Positions 1 through 7,114 are shown, numbered from the stretch's first letter. The stretch is 39,897 nt of DNA from a virus (IMGVR_UViG_3300007722_000040:1-39897); one strand, 5' to 3'. The notes: generated by a model not told the origin, from the sequence alone. Program-made: numbers and translations.

Positions 1-5
1 ATCAG

Positions 6-78
6 TGCGCCCGGAGGGAGTCGAACCCCCGACACTCGGGGTAGAAACCCGATGCTCTGTCCACTGAGCTACGAACGC
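6..78 (-). tRNA. tRNA-Arg (anticodon UCU)
   Basis: Read on the minus strand it folds as a full cloverleaf: acceptor stem GCGTTCG/CGGGCGC with two G-U pairs, D arm GCTC/GAGC, anticodon stem TCGGG/CCCGA around loop TTTCTAC (anticodon UCU, Arg AGA), and a T arm with TTCGACT loop. Discriminator base is A; CCA is not encoded, so it must be added by a host enzyme. A lone tRNA for the AGA codon is typical of actinophages that use codons rare in a GC-rich host. Confidence 0.95.
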
Positions 79-129
79 CTAGAGACTATCTACGGGGAAT
101 GACCAAAGCGGCAGAACATTCACCACGGT

Positions 130-474
130 TTACGAAACTCGGTAATTGCATGTAGTACAGAACACCATACCTGATAACTCGGTAAGTTTCTGCTCACACT
201 CTTTTTGACCGCAAGGCTTTAATAGAGTAACACCAGCAACATAGGCTCCGATTACGTCAGATACTGTAGGGGGAGAGTATTGGGCAGTGCCAGGGGAGGG
301 AATACCCTTGGACTTCCGAATGAAGTCCCATACAGCGAACAAGATGACCTGATTGACGGAGGCATCGATTTTCTTGGCGTACGTAATAATCTCATTTTTC
401 TGACGACCAGTAAGCCTCAAATGAATGTCATAAAACCTATCGTAAAACTTAGCCCTTTGATACTCGCGTGTCAC
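130..474 (-). CDS. Ribbon-helix-helix protein with C-terminal Cys motif
   Basis: 114 aa. Residues about 15-55 look like a ribbon-helix-helix (RHH) DNA-binding fold: a short beta strand (DIHLRLT) followed by two helices around the turn KKIDASVNQVI. The C-terminus has a four-Cys pattern (CGQKEC then CTTC) that may bind zinc. It overlaps the upstream RHH gene by ATGA, so the two are translationally coupled and could form a regulator pair. Target unknown. Confidence 0.75.
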   Translation of the reverse strand: MTREYQRAKFYDRFYDIHLRLTGRQKNEIITYAKKIDASVNQVILFAVWDFIRKSKGIPSPGTAQYSPPTVSDVIGAYVAGVTLLKPCGQKECEQKLTELSGMVFCTTCNYRVS

Positions 475-641
475 GAGGCTGAGTCACGCAGGATAAGGGT
501 CTCCAGATACGCCGTAAGTGTCAAATCAACAGCGTCAGCCTGGTCAATCAACTTATTCTTGAGGTCGGCAGAGATACGCAGGGTCAGGGTTGTGGAAGGC
601 CCTGTAGGGCGTACATATGGTCGGCCAGCGTTGCGCTTCAT
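471..641 (-). CDS. Small ribbon-helix-helix (Arc/CopG-like) protein
   Basis: 56 aa. TTLTLRISADLKNKLIDQA followed by a turn and second helix (LTLTAYLETLIL) is a classical Arc/CopG-type RHH domain of the kind found in plasmid and phage repressors and antitoxins. The start at 641 is preferred over an in-frame ATG at 686 because it overlaps the stop of the upstream gene as ATGA. No toxin partner is recognisable, so a plain regulator is likelier than a toxin-antitoxin antidote. Confidence 0.75.
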   Translation of the reverse strand: MKRNAGRPYVRPTGPSTTLTLRISADLKNKLIDQADAVDLTLTAYLETLILRDSAS

Positions 642-796
642 TTGGGTTTCTTGGTCAGGTATATCTTGTCGAACAAGCGATTCCATGACGCCTCAGCCTT
701 AGCAAGCTCATCAGTGGCCTCCTTAACCTTCAGTGAAGCAGCGTAGATGCGTTCGAGTTTCTCGTTAAGTTTCTTTTTGGCTTCAGCGCGGTCCAT
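638..796 (-). CDS. Small coiled-coil protein
   Basis: 52 aa, charged and Ala/Lys/Glu-rich (MDRAEAKKKLNEKLERIY onward), predicted helical and probably coiled-coil. Its start is 7 nt after a TAGTAT -10 box, so it can be made from a leaderless mRNA, and it overlaps the RHH gene by ATGA. First gene after the promoter of the RHH operon. Function unknown. Confidence 0.6.
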   Translation of the reverse strand: MDRAEAKKKLNEKLERIYAASLKVKEATDELAKAEASWNRLFDKIYLTKKPK

Positions 797-803
797 GGGG
801 GCG

Positions 804-832
804 ATACTACATCAAGAAAAGACGGGCGACAA
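804..832 (-). promoter_or_regulatory. Sigma70-type promoter of the RHH operon
   Basis: Minus strand TTGTCG (827-832), a 17-nt spacer, and TAGTAT (804-809). The next ATG (796) is only 7 nt beyond the -10, which points to a leaderless transcript. The -10 overlaps the 3' end of the preceding membrane-protein gene. Confidence 0.6.
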
Positions 833-956
833 CAACCAGCAAGCCAATGCGCCAAACCTTAGAAAACAAGGACTCCCTAGAAAAAGCTATCCAGATGATG
901 AAGAAAGAGTTGATTAGGAGTAGGGCTGAGAATACGAGCATTTCCGAGACTGACAT
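807..956 (-). CDS. Small membrane protein
   Basis: 49 aa with two hydrophobic stretches (residues about 6-23 and 37-49), so it is probably an inner-membrane miniprotein. Start supported by GGAGGG 7 nt upstream and a TAGTAT -10-like box at 974-979. Lies first in the operon, 10 nt before the coiled-coil gene. Unknown role; small phage membrane proteins of this kind are often superinfection-exclusion or host-membrane factors, but nothing here shows that. Confidence 0.55.
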   Translation of the reverse strand: MSVSEMLVFSALLLINSFFIIWIAFSRESLFSKVWRIGLLVVVARLFLM

Positions 957-1026
957 GAGTAATCCCTCCGTGAATACTAGAACCACAAGCCTAGCCCCAA
1001 AATGACAAAAAAGCCAGTTTCTTAAA

Positions 1027-1110
1027 ATGATAAAACTACTAAAACTGGCGAAACTACTAAAACCTGCAGAACTTGCGAAACTTGTGAAACTACTCAGGCT
1101 GGCAGGGTTA
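1027..1110. repeat. 9-bp-period direct repeat
   Basis: About nine tandem 9-bp units beginning AAACTACTA, AAACTGGCG, AAACTACTA, AAACCTGCA and so on. In one plus-strand frame this encodes a three-residue Lys-Leu-x repeat in an ORF (1027-1257) that has no Shine-Dalgarno. It could be a set of protein-binding direct repeats (iteron-like) or a repetitive amphipathic peptide. The rest of 957-1426 shows two GGGGATACCC copies about 35 bp apart (near 1310 and 1340) and a possible plus-strand hairpin followed by TTTTT near 1390; no convincing gene. Confidence 0.4.
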
Positions 1111-1426
1111 GCTCAACAGACAAGCCTAAACCCTGTAAAAAGCCCAGAAAGCTGGCGCGCGCGTTTGTTTTTCGGGAAAATTTTGTTGTTGGCCGTACAA
1201 AATTTCTTCGTTTTGCCGGCTGAGGCGGGTCGGCCGCTTGTTATTTGCGTTTTATGATAGTGGTGTGTTGTGGCAGTGGTGCTTTGTGCCTTGAAACACT
1301 GTTGGGGTGGGGATACCCGCCTTGTGTGCTATCACGGACAGGGGATACCCGGTCGGCAACTTAGCCTCGGCGCTGGTAGCCGGGACTTTTTGCTGTGTTG
1401 TGGTGTTGTGGTGTTGTTGTTGGCGG

Positions 1427-1906
1427 TTATTCAGCCGGTGGTGCGGTGATGGAGTATTTGTTTTGTTCCAGTTGTGAGACTATGTTCTCATAAACCTTGA
1501 CGAATACTTCTCTGTCACCATTTGTGTGCATGCCATAAGCGGTATCACCTAATTGTTGTAATGTTTTGATGAGTGCTTCTGATTTAACTACATTTGTTTG
1601 CACACCAGAGTTTACGCTTTTTACGACACCCTGGAAAATACCCCAACTAGAATATGCATCTAAAAATGGTGCCACTTTTGTGGTGGTATCTATTGTGAGC
1701 CGGCGTACGTCCCCGGGTCTGGGCATAAACTTCTCATGGGTAGCCAGCTCCAGGAATGCCAGCCTCACGTCATCATAAGCCAAATCGCATAACAAGTCAT
1801 ACCATGCCCGGAAAACGAACTTCTCATCAGCCAGCATTATTGTCTGGTTGTAGGTGGCATAGGCCTGTCGGACGAGGTCGGATGTTTGGGCTTTGGTGAT
1901 GGTCAC
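1427..1906 (-). CDS. Putative replicative helicase loader/inhibitor (G39P-like)
   Basis: 159 aa. The N-terminal half has the layout of phage G39P-like helicase loader/inhibitor domains: an Ala/Tyr-rich first helix, then RAWYDLLCDLAYDDVRLAF and a short helix ending in FMPRPGDVRRL, comparable to the usual kFPPtiaei motif. This family modulates loading of the DnaB-type helicase at the phage origin. GTG start; the GTGA overlap with the upstream replication gene supports a shared role. C-terminal half has no recognisable domain. Family assignment is by motif memory only. Confidence 0.5.
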   Translation of the reverse strand: MTITKAQTSDLVRQAYATYNQTIMLADEKFVFRAWYDLLCDLAYDDVRLAFLELATHEKFMPRPGDVRRLTIDTTTKVAPFLDAYSSWGIFQGVVKSVNSGVQTNVVKSEALIKTLQQLGDTAYGMHTNGDREVFVKVYENIVSQLEQNKYSITAPPAE

Positions 1907-2259
1907 CAGTCCTCCTTGACGGTCTGGCTGGCATCGTAGATTTCGGTGAATTGTTCGATGTGCTGGGAGTCCCTGAGGATGAGCTCAATGTCGTTGTACT
2001 TGGTCTTGGTCTTATTGCGTCCCATGTGGAAGTCTGAGAGGCTACAGCCGACTATGGCGTTCCTACAGCCATCGAGTCCGTAATCGTAGATAGCTGCTCC
2101 TATGGCTCTAGAACGCTTGATGTCTAGCTTGGCTCCGGCTGACTTTTTAAATTGAATTCTCCAGAAGTCAAATATCTCCTGGATGCTGGCAGGGTCTACT
2201 TGCTTAGCCTTGGTGGCCTGTGCGAGTGTCGCTACCCGTGGTCTCTTTTGTTGCGCCAT
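1903..2259 (-). CDS. Putative replisome-organiser C-terminal-like protein
   Basis: 118 aa. FDFWRIQFKKSAGAKLDIKR, a helical linker, and DFHMGRNKTKTKYNDIELIL then RDSQHIEQF match the C-terminal module of phage replication-initiator/replisome-organiser proteins. The usual N-terminal winged-helix domain is absent. I chose ATG 2259 because it has GGGAG 8 nt upstream; a GTG at 2322, exactly 6 nt after TATACT (2329-2334), is a possible leaderless alternative adding 21 residues. Forms a two-gene replication unit with 1427-1906. Confidence 0.5.
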   Translation of the reverse strand: MAQQKRPRVATLAQATKAKQVDPASIQEIFDFWRIQFKKSAGAKLDIKRSRAIGAAIYDYGLDGCRNAIVGCSLSDFHMGRNKTKTKYNDIELILRDSQHIEQFTEIYDASQTVKEDW

Positions 2260-2339
2260 TGGTGTCACTCCCTCTGTGAAGCCTGGGAAATTTAGCCGCG
2301 CCATTGTCCCGTGTGTGTTCACCGGGCCAGTATAACCTC

Positions 2340-2560
2340 GCTACTAGAGTTCTAAAGAATTCGTGGTGAAAGTTTATCTAAAGAAAAATTTCTCTTTATA
2401 GATATCTTTCTACTACGTTAAAGAAATCTAGAGGAGAAGAATCACTAGAAGTACTATTTGGAGGGGGTCTGGGGGAACCTTTCGGTTTCACCAACCAACT
2501 CTCCACAACTTGCTGTAGACCCCCTCAGGCTGAGGGCGGTGTTAAGCTAAGTAAGAATGT
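2340..2560. other. AT-rich non-coding stretch with inverted repeat (possible origin region)
   Basis: AT-rich from about 2340 to 2460 with no gene. It contains a perfect 10-bp inverted repeat, GAGGGGGTCT (2461-2470) and AGACCCCCTC (2517-2526). Its position directly upstream of the replication pair makes it the best place in the window for an origin, but no DnaA-box cluster is evident. A possible 29-codon minus-strand ORF starting near 2630 has poorly spaced Shine-Dalgarno and is not called. Confidence 0.3.
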
Positions 2561-2696
2561 TAGACTCATTCTGTTTCACTAGCGGTCTATCGCCAGCGAC
2601 GTCAAGATAGCACACCTCGCCACGCCGACGAGACATACCCCCTAAGTTTCTCTGGTATTCCTTTGATATATCACCAAGTATATAAGTGCACCATTC

Positions 2697-2711
2697 CTTT
2701 CCACCACCGTC
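2697..2711 (+). repeat. CTTTCCACCACCGTC repeat, copy 1
   Basis: First of eight same-orientation copies in the window. Followed downstream by a non-coding stretch ending in a plus-strand hairpin at 3005-3040. Confidence 0.7.
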
Positions 2712-2844
2712 GACTTAATCCGACTAATTCCCCACATCCCTACCGACCACGACCCCACTACACATCCCGGATAGATTTATCTGAACATCAAGTTACGTTG
2801 ACGGAGCGTGTTCGCGCGTCGGCGGGGCTCTGTGTGCTAAATTT

Positions 2845-3046
2845 GTGATGTGGCGTCGGAGTTACCCCTTTGGCTCCGGCGTCACACTAATCACTCGGCG
2901 GGAAAATACGCCGTGGCACGGTGCGAAGAGTAACTCTCTAGGGTCCGTGGTAAGGCCCAGACTGGTTACTCCCCTTTCTGCGCGCCGGGCTAGTGTGATG
3001 AGCGAGACCCTGGCGTCATGAGGATGGCGTCAGGGTTTTGTTTGTC
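2845..3046 (+). ncRNA. Candidate structured RNA or 3' structure
   Basis: The stretch 2712-3029 holds no gene but strong pairing: GTGGCGTCGGAG with CTCCGGCGTCAC (about 2848-2893), and GAGTAAC with GTTACTC further on. It ends in a hairpin, CCCTGGCGTCAT/ATGGCGTCAGGG (3008-3036), followed by TTTTGTTTG, which is a good plus-strand intrinsic terminator. On the minus strand the same hairpin overlaps the end of the 3030-3377 gene. A plus-strand small RNA is possible; no promoter is clear. Confidence 0.35.
3008..3042 (+). terminator. Plus-strand intrinsic terminator
   Basis: Stem of about 12 bp (two mismatches/wobbles) with GAGG loop and a T-rich tail on the plus strand. No annotated plus-strand gene precedes it, hence the non-coding RNA suggestion. 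Confidence 0.5.
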
Positions 3047-3377
3047 GTTCGCTTTCGAATCCAGGCATGTCGTCCCGACCAACCATCTCGCCGGCCGCGT
3101 TCTCCCGACTCCAATCCCCGGTCCTCCCGTAATTGGCTTTAGTCTGCTGTTCCGCCCACGCCGGCCCAACACCCCATGCATGTCTGACGGGGGAGTTGCC
3201 GACGGTTGAGTCACCGGGTATCTTAGAATCCATCAAATCTTGAATCTCCACGATGGCTATCCACAGCGTCTCCATCTCCTTGCCAACCCATCTGTCCCTG
3301 GTGTATGCACGATATGAAAACACCAATGCAACAACAGCAAGCACTGCTGCGCTGATAGAAATTATTTCTGGAATCAT
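3030..3377 (-). CDS. Single-pass membrane protein of unknown function
   Basis: 115 aa. N-terminal hydrophobic segment IISISAAVLAVVALVFSYRA (residues about 4-23), then a soluble, charged, Gly/Trp-containing tail. Start 3377 has GAAGGAAGG upstream, better than an in-frame start at 3398. Sits directly after 3379-3675 in one operon. Function unknown. Confidence 0.6.
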   Translation of the reverse strand: MIPEIISISAAVLAVVALVFSYRAYTRDRWVGKEMETLWIAIVEIQDLMDSKIPGDSTVGNSPVRHAWGVGPAWAEQQTKANYGRTGDWSRENAAGEMVGRDDMPGFESERQTKP

Positions 3378-3378
3378 G

Positions 3379-3675
3379 TTATTTCCTTCCTTCCGCACTG
3401 AGGCGTGAAGCTAGTTGTTCTGATTGTTTGTCATAGAAACGCGTCCATGCCCATTCCTCATGGTTGACTGGGGCGTCTGAGAAGTCGCTGGAGGCGAGTT
3501 CACGTCCTAATCGAAGCTCAAGGCAGCTGATGCAGAGCATCCCACCATGCTTCTTCATATCGACACTGGCCCAAACATCAGCGCCCACCACGTAATACTC
3601 ACCAATGTCCTGTGTATCGACCTGGCAGTCGACGCAAGCAAATACATTTCGTCGTTTGGTGCGTGGTTTGCTCAT
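3379..3675 (-). CDS. Four-Cys zinc-ribbon-like phage protein
   Basis: 98 aa. CVDCQVDT near residue 14 and GGMLCISCLELRLGR near residue 44 form a treble-clef/zinc-ribbon pattern; the block W-(x)n-GMLC-x2-CLE-x-RLGR recurs in actinophage hypothetical proteins. Shine-Dalgarno AAAAGAG precedes the ATG, and TACACT (3707-3712) is a plausible -10. The CTTTCCACCACCGTC repeat (3728-3742) lies at the expected -35 position. Function unknown. Confidence 0.65.
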   Translation of the reverse strand: MSKPRTKRRNVFACVDCQVDTQDIGEYYVVGADVWASVDMKKHGGMLCISCLELRLGRELASSDFSDAPVNHEEWAWTRFYDKQSEQLASRLSAEGRK

Positions 3676-3727
3676 ACTGATTCTCTTTTCTAGTAGTTAT
3701 TTTTAAAGTGTACCGTTTAATTAATTG

Positions 3728-3742
3728 CTTTCCACCACCGTC
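3728..3742 (+). repeat. CTTTCCACCACCGTC repeat, copy 2
   Basis: Overlaps the -35 region of the promoter for 3379-3675 and lies just beyond the stop of the 3746-4081 ORF. Confidence 0.7.
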
Positions 3743-3745
3743 AGC

Positions 3746-4081
3746 TTAATCAGCATCCAGAAACTGTTCGGCGGAGGTCCGGGTGGCCGCCAGACTCGTC
3801 GAAATTATCGTTTTTTCCACAGGATGCGTGCCGGCCACGCGGGGTGGGACTCCAGCACGTGCGGGATGGTTCGAAGAAAGTGACTTTTTTGACGAGTCAT
3901 CCAGGGCCCTGGCGGCTAGCTGCGAATATCGACGATTTTTTAACTTTATTAGCAGCGACTGGGCTGAGCTCCAGGCATCACCAACCAGGCGTCCCAGGTA
4001 ACGACTCGAAAAAAGTGACTTTTTCAGCAACCCCGGCAGCCCGCCGGCTTGAATTCTGGTGAAATAAATGGGATTTTTCAT
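3746..4081 (-). CDS. Doubtful basic ORF after the Nmad1 gene
   Basis: 111 aa, basic and Ser/Ala-rich, no known domain. In favour: its ATG overlaps the upstream stop as ATGA, as for true genes here. Against: no Shine-Dalgarno and repetitive DNA, including AAAAAGTGACTTTTT, a perfect inverted repeat at 4010-4024, with a near copy at 3873-3890, and two related blocks encoding PPRVA (near 3840 and 4085). Could be a decayed gene or regulatory DNA. Confidence 0.3.
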   Translation of the reverse strand: MKNPIYFTRIQAGGLPGLLKKSLFSSRYLGRLVGDAWSSAQSLLIKLKNRRYSQLAARALDDSSKKSLSSNHPARAGVPPRVAGTHPVEKTIISTSLAATRTSAEQFLDAD

Positions 4082-4728
4082 GCAGCCACACGGGGTGGGA
4101 TGTCTTCTGCCAGCGGCAGCATGAACCAACCCTTTTCCCACATCATCCCAATCGCCGAGTATCCCAACAAGTCGGCGAAGGTGTCGACCAGCGGTTCGTT
4201 CTGTGGTGTTCGGTTACCGGTAAGCAAATTTTGCATACGGGCGACCTTGTCATGACATCTAACAAGAATGCCAAATCGACCAAAGCGCGCAATGTTTTCG
4301 TGCCCGTAGTCATGCTGCTTTCTTACCAAAATTCCCTGAATTTCGAGGAGGAGGGACCGGAATGCGTCTTCAGAATTCTCGATATTTTTGAAAATTCCGA
4401 GCTTGATACCGGCCGACACAACAATCGAACCGAACAAAGTCCAGTACTCGGCCGCCGCGGCGTTAGAAATTGTCTTTTTTTCAGCAGCCGCATCCGGGTG
4501 GGGCGACGGGCCCATCAATCCAATCAAATAATCGAGATATTCCCGAATATCTTCAGGCTTGTCCCAGGACTTAAAGCTGTGGTTGAACATCCAGTAGAGG
4601 GAACGCGTTGCCGCATCGTCCCAGCTGGTTGGCTGTTCGGAATACATAAATTTTATATGCTTCTCAACATCAAACACGACACCGTCCGAATTTCGAAAGG
4701 TATCCACCACCGTCAATCTATTCGTCAT
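4078..4728 (-). CDS. Nmad1 / DUF1599 domain protein
   Basis: 216 aa. Residues about 130-200 carry the DUF1599 signature: KQHDYGHENIARFGRFGILV, then RCHDKVARMQNLL and EPLVDTFADLLGYSAIGMMW. The family is called nucleotide-modification-associated domain 1 and co-occurs with phage DNA-base modification genes; its biochemistry is not firmly settled. The N-terminal 120 residues are unassigned. Overlaps the upstream gene by ATGA; Shine-Dalgarno AAGGGA. No obvious base-modification enzyme is in this window. Confidence 0.7.
   Translation of the reverse strand: MTNRLTVVDTFRNSDGVVFDVEKHIKFMYSEQPTSWDDAATRSLYWMFNHSFKSWDKPEDIREYLDYLIGLMGPSPHPDAAAEKKTISNAAAAEYWTLFGSIVVSAGIKLGIFKNIENSEDAFRSLLLEIQGILVRKQHDYGHENIARFGRFGILVRCHDKVARMQNLLTGNRTPQNEPLVDTFADLLGYSAIGMMWEKGWFMLPLAEDIPPRVAA
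4703..4714 (+). repeat. TCCACCACCGTC repeat, copy 3 (inside a gene start)
   Basis: Core of the same repeat, lying within codons 5-9 of the Nmad1 gene. Confidence 0.5.
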
Positions 4729-5258
4729 AGTCCCTTACTCTCTCCCCACCTAGGTGGATTGGTTTCGTACATTGAATCTATCAGCTCGGTCATCTTTTCC
4801 ATCGCGAATTCCCAAGCGTACTTCCGAGGCCCCGGCTCTAGGGTGTCCAAAAAATCAACTACTACACGAAGAGACTCAGTTGAGAACGCTGCGGTTATTG
4901 ATTTGGGGTTGGATGTAGGGAAGAGTATTGGGCCGTTGTCGCCGTTGAGGGCGGCCCGCGGAACATGTATCGCCCTGATGGCCACCCGCCCAGTAGTCGC
5001 TATAAAAATTGTATTCTGAAACTCATCATTCTCGACATCCTTGAATGTCTCCTGCATGTTTTCGATGAGAGCGTCGCTGACCCCGTCGTCAATATGACCT
5101 TCCATCACAGAAGCAAGACCCGCTTCGATGTCGGCAACCACCAGAGGTCTATCCAGACTCGCATCGAGGTAGACGGTTTTGACGTTTTTTTCATTTTTTT
5201 GGGCCGCAGCTGCGGCGCCCGTGCCGAACAATCCGTTAATTTCCCATTTTTTCGTCAT
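4725..5258 (-). CDS. Conserved-looking hypothetical protein
   Basis: 177 aa. Starts MTKKWEINGLFG, then an Ala/Gln-rich linker and a mixed alpha/beta body (TIFIATTGRVAIRAIHVPRA, ITAAFSTESLRVVVDFLDTL). No family recognised. Shine-Dalgarno AGGGAAC; coupled to the Nmad1 gene by ATGA overlap. Confidence 0.6.
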   Translation of the reverse strand: MTKKWEINGLFGTGAAAAAQKNEKNVKTVYLDASLDRPLVVADIEAGLASVMEGHIDDGVSDALIENMQETFKDVENDEFQNTIFIATTGRVAIRAIHVPRAALNGDNGPILFPTSNPKSITAAFSTESLRVVVDFLDTLEPGPRKYAWEFAMEKMTELIDSMYETNPPRWGESKGL

Positions 5259-5288
5259 TTTTTTAAACGTTCCCTGGTTCCGCCGTCA

Positions 5289-5471
5289 TCACTTCATCTC
5301 CGCGGCTTCAATCTCGTTGGCCATTTCGAGAACATCCCACCCGTAGTGGTCTTTAATCATCGCTGCTGCAATATCCATTGCTTCGTCTCCGCCCGAGGCT
5401 TCTACTGGCGTGGAATATAAAGTGAAATAATCACCAACGAATGTCACTTGGTAGTTTTTGTTGTCAGCCAT
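5289..5471 (-). CDS. Small hypothetical protein
   Basis: 60 aa with a beta-hairpin start (YQVTFVGDYFTLYSTPVEA) and a helix (GGDEAMDIAAAMIKDHY), resembling the beta-alpha pattern of the 52-aa proteins at 19964-20122 and 23911-24069. AGGGAGCAAT precedes the start and overlaps the end of the upstream gene. Confidence 0.6.
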   Translation of the reverse strand: MADNKNYQVTFVGDYFTLYSTPVEASGGDEAMDIAAAMIKDHYGWDVLEMANEIEAAEMK

Positions 5472-5474
5472 AGT

Positions 5475-5711
5475 CTATTGCTCCCTCATAACTAATTCTA
5501 TACACTCTTCGTTCTGGCATTTGAGGTCTTCTGTCTCAAGGTCGAATGTGTCGCTGTGGAAATCGCCGTTTTCATTCACCCAGTATTGCTTCTGGTCTGT
5601 GGTCATCTTGTCGAAGTCTTCTGGTAGGTCTTTATCGACATACCATGTGGCGTAGCGCGTGCTGCGAATCAATCTGTCTTCCCAGATGATTGCGTCGAAT
5701 ACTTTTCTCAT
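5475..5711 (-). CDS. Small hypothetical protein
   Basis: 78 aa, acidic C-terminal half with CQNEEC. Start 5711 preferred because it overlaps the upstream stop as ATGA; the longer in-frame ORF runs through another gene. No family recognised. Confidence 0.6.
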   Translation of the reverse strand: MRKVFDAIIWEDRLIRSTRYATWYVDKDLPEDFDKMTTDQKQYWVNENGDFHSDTFDLETEDLKCQNEECIELVMREQ

Positions 5712-5941
5712 GAGATACTCACGGTCGTGGGCCCGACTGGTTCGGGCAGCGAGCCCTCTCGGGGGAATACCATGTACCCGTCTGGGTCGCACGCAATGCC
5801 AGTAACCCAAACCTCGCGTTCGATTAGGGCTTTTGCCCCTATTACATTCTTTACTTTTAGGAGCGCGGCAGTTACTGCCTCGTTCCGCTCGTCGCATTCG
5901 ATATCTGTGGTTACTTGAACCGTGATTCGATAGATGGTCAT
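5708..5941 (-). CDS. Small hypothetical protein, first gene of operon
   Basis: 77 aa. Beta-rich start MTIYRITVQVTTDIECDER followed by a helix, a fold pattern seen in several miniproteins here. Strong Shine-Dalgarno AAAGGAG. Transcribed from the TTGCTA/TATGGT promoter at 5972-6000. Function unknown. Confidence 0.65.
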   Translation of the reverse strand: MTIYRITVQVTTDIECDERNEAVTAALLKVKNVIGAKALIEREVWVTGIACDPDGYMVFPREGSLPEPVGPTTVSIS

Positions 5942-5971
5942 CGGACAATCTCCTTTTTTAGTAGATAAGCA

Positions 5972-6000
5972 ACCATAACCGCTGCGACATTAAATAGCAA
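5972..6000 (-). promoter_or_regulatory. Sigma70-type promoter of the 5941-3746 operon
   Basis: TTGCTA (5995-6000), 17-nt spacer, TATGGT (5972-5977) on the minus strand, then a leader containing CTACTA and AAAGGAG. Divergent from the promoter of 6082-6453. Confidence 0.6.
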
Positions 6001-6043
6001 CCCCTAAATAAGAATATTTCCAGAAAGATATTTGCCTTAATAG

Positions 6044-6072
6044 TTGCATTGGCGGGGCTAGCGGCGTACTAA
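6044..6072 (+). promoter_or_regulatory. Sigma70-type promoter for the plus-strand pair
   Basis: TTGCAT, 17-nt spacer, TACTAA. The ATG at 6082 is 9 nt after the -10, so the mRNA is probably leaderless or nearly so. Confidence 0.5.
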
Positions 6073-6081
6073 ATTCTGGCC

Positions 6082-6453
6082 ATGGACAACAAAACGCGAT
6101 TTGACAGATATATCACGGCCCTTACTCAATTCAGCCAGCGAGAAGGGCACTGCAACGTGGCCGCCTTGCATCGTGAAAAAGTCGGAAATTTAGATGTTCC
6201 ACTGGGTTCCTGGGTCGGGTACGTGCGTCATCGTCGTCGAAAAAATCAACTTTCTGAGCAAAACACGGCGGCCCTCTCTTCCGTGCATGGATTCGAGTGG
6301 GGTCCACTCAGCCCTGGGCCACCGACAAACAGCAAAAGAAATCAATTAATTCGCGAAGCCCGCGGCGCAGGTAACTCCCTGAGTCAAATCGCCGATATGT
6401 TCGAGTTGAGTCGGCAACGAGTCCATCAGATAGTTCATAATGTCCCTGTCTGA
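6082..6453 (+). CDS. Helicase-associated (HA) domain / helix-turn-helix protein
   Basis: 123 aa. Residues 6-75 match the helicase-associated domain (PF03457 type): RFDRYITALTQFSQREGHC then LGSWVGYVRHRRR and LSSVHGFEW. Residues 88-120 (LIREARGAGNSLSQIADMF then SRQRVHQIV) form a sigma-region-4-like helix-turn-helix. Probably a DNA-binding regulator. No Shine-Dalgarno; likely leaderless. Confidence 0.75.
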   Translation: MDNKTRFDRYITALTQFSQREGHCNVAALHREKVGNLDVPLGSWVGYVRHRRRKNQLSEQNTAALSSVHGFEWGPLSPGPPTNSKRNQLIREARGAGNSLSQIADMFELSRQRVHQIVHNVPV

Positions 6454-6721
6454 TTCGAAGCGCCCGAAGTACGGGTCTCTTCCACCACCGTCAAGCAAAG
6501 CGACGAAGGCTGGATTTTTTGTTGGGGGCTTGATTCTCGCGTTGTTGTTGCTCGTGATGTACACGGCGGTTGCGCGATTCATATTGGTGACCGCCGCCGA
6601 TGCCGGGGCTTTCGACTGGAAAATCAGTAATTTGAGATTATCTGTGGTTGTGTTTTTGTTGCTGTCCGTGCGATGGGGTCGAAATTTCGAGAACCTTAGT
6701 CGCAGTCGTAAGAAGAATTAG
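6440..6721 (+). CDS. Small two-segment membrane protein
   Basis: 93 aa. Hydrophobic segments at about residues 26-48 (FFVGGLILALLLLVMYTAVA) and 66-80 (LRLSVVVFLLLSV), basic tail. Overlaps the HA-domain gene by 14 nt. The CTTTCCACCACCGTC-type repeat encodes its SLPPPSS segment. Converges on the minus-strand 6696-6893 gene with a 26-nt overlap. Confidence 0.55.
   Translation: MSLSDSKRPKYGSLPPPSSKATKAGFFVGGLILALLLLVMYTAVARFILVTAADAGAFDWKISNLRLSVVVFLLLSVRWGRNFENLSRSRKKN
6479..6492 (+). repeat. CTTCCACCACCGTC repeat, copy 4 (in-gene)
   Basis: Lies inside the 6440-6721 coding region, same orientation as the other copies. Confidence 0.5.
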
Positions 6722-6893
6722 ATTTATTACTCGGGTGTGCGCGTAGGGAGCGTTCGAATTCGGCCTGCTCATACGCCCACCTTTCGTCCTCGGTGAGTTT
6801 CGCCAGTTCTTCTTCGCTCGGGTCGTATCTATCCGGCCATGTCTGCCATGTCGGAAGACTCGGTAGTAATCGTAGGTGTCGTTCGTGTGGCAT
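6696..6893 (-). CDS. Small acidic hypothetical protein
   Basis: 65 aa, with the acidic helical segment DPSEEELAKLTEDERWAYEQ. Start overlaps the upstream stop as TAATG. Function unknown. Confidence 0.5.
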   Translation of the reverse strand: MPHERHLRLLPSLPTWQTWPDRYDPSEEELAKLTEDERWAYEQAEFERSLRAHPSNKSNSSYDCD

Positions 6894-7114
6894 TAGGTTT
6901 TCATTCCTTTGATTATTTTTCCGTCTTGGTCGGTCAGCGTGATGTCGTTGTAGGCGTACGACGAGCCACTCATGTCCTCGCTAATCCAGTCGTTAATCAT
7001 TCCCCAAATATCTTCGTCGGTCGCATCCTCGTCATTCATCTCGTTTAGTTCTTTGCGGATTTCTTCTACATCGTAGATGAATGTGCGCGTGGCAATTATG
7101 TGTTTATGTTTCAT
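6893..7114 (-). CDS. Small hypothetical protein
   Basis: 73 aa. Beta start (HIIATRTFIYDVEEI) and acidic helix, then ITLTDQDGKIIKG. Start 7114 chosen because GAGGAAC sits just upstream; it overlaps the previous gene by 11 nt. No family recognised. Confidence 0.6.
   Translation of the reverse strand: MKHKHIIATRTFIYDVEEIRKELNEMNDEDATDEDIWGMINDWISEDMSGSSYAYNDITLTDQDGKIIKGMKT

Noticed and set aside
130-641. Toxin-antitoxin pair from the two RHH genes
   Set aside because: Both proteins are RHH-like and no toxin fold is visible next to them.
4231-5420. Long plus-strand ORFs (262 and 151 codons)
   Set aside because: They lie antisense to well-coupled minus-strand genes with Shine-Dalgarno sites and have no recognisable domain.
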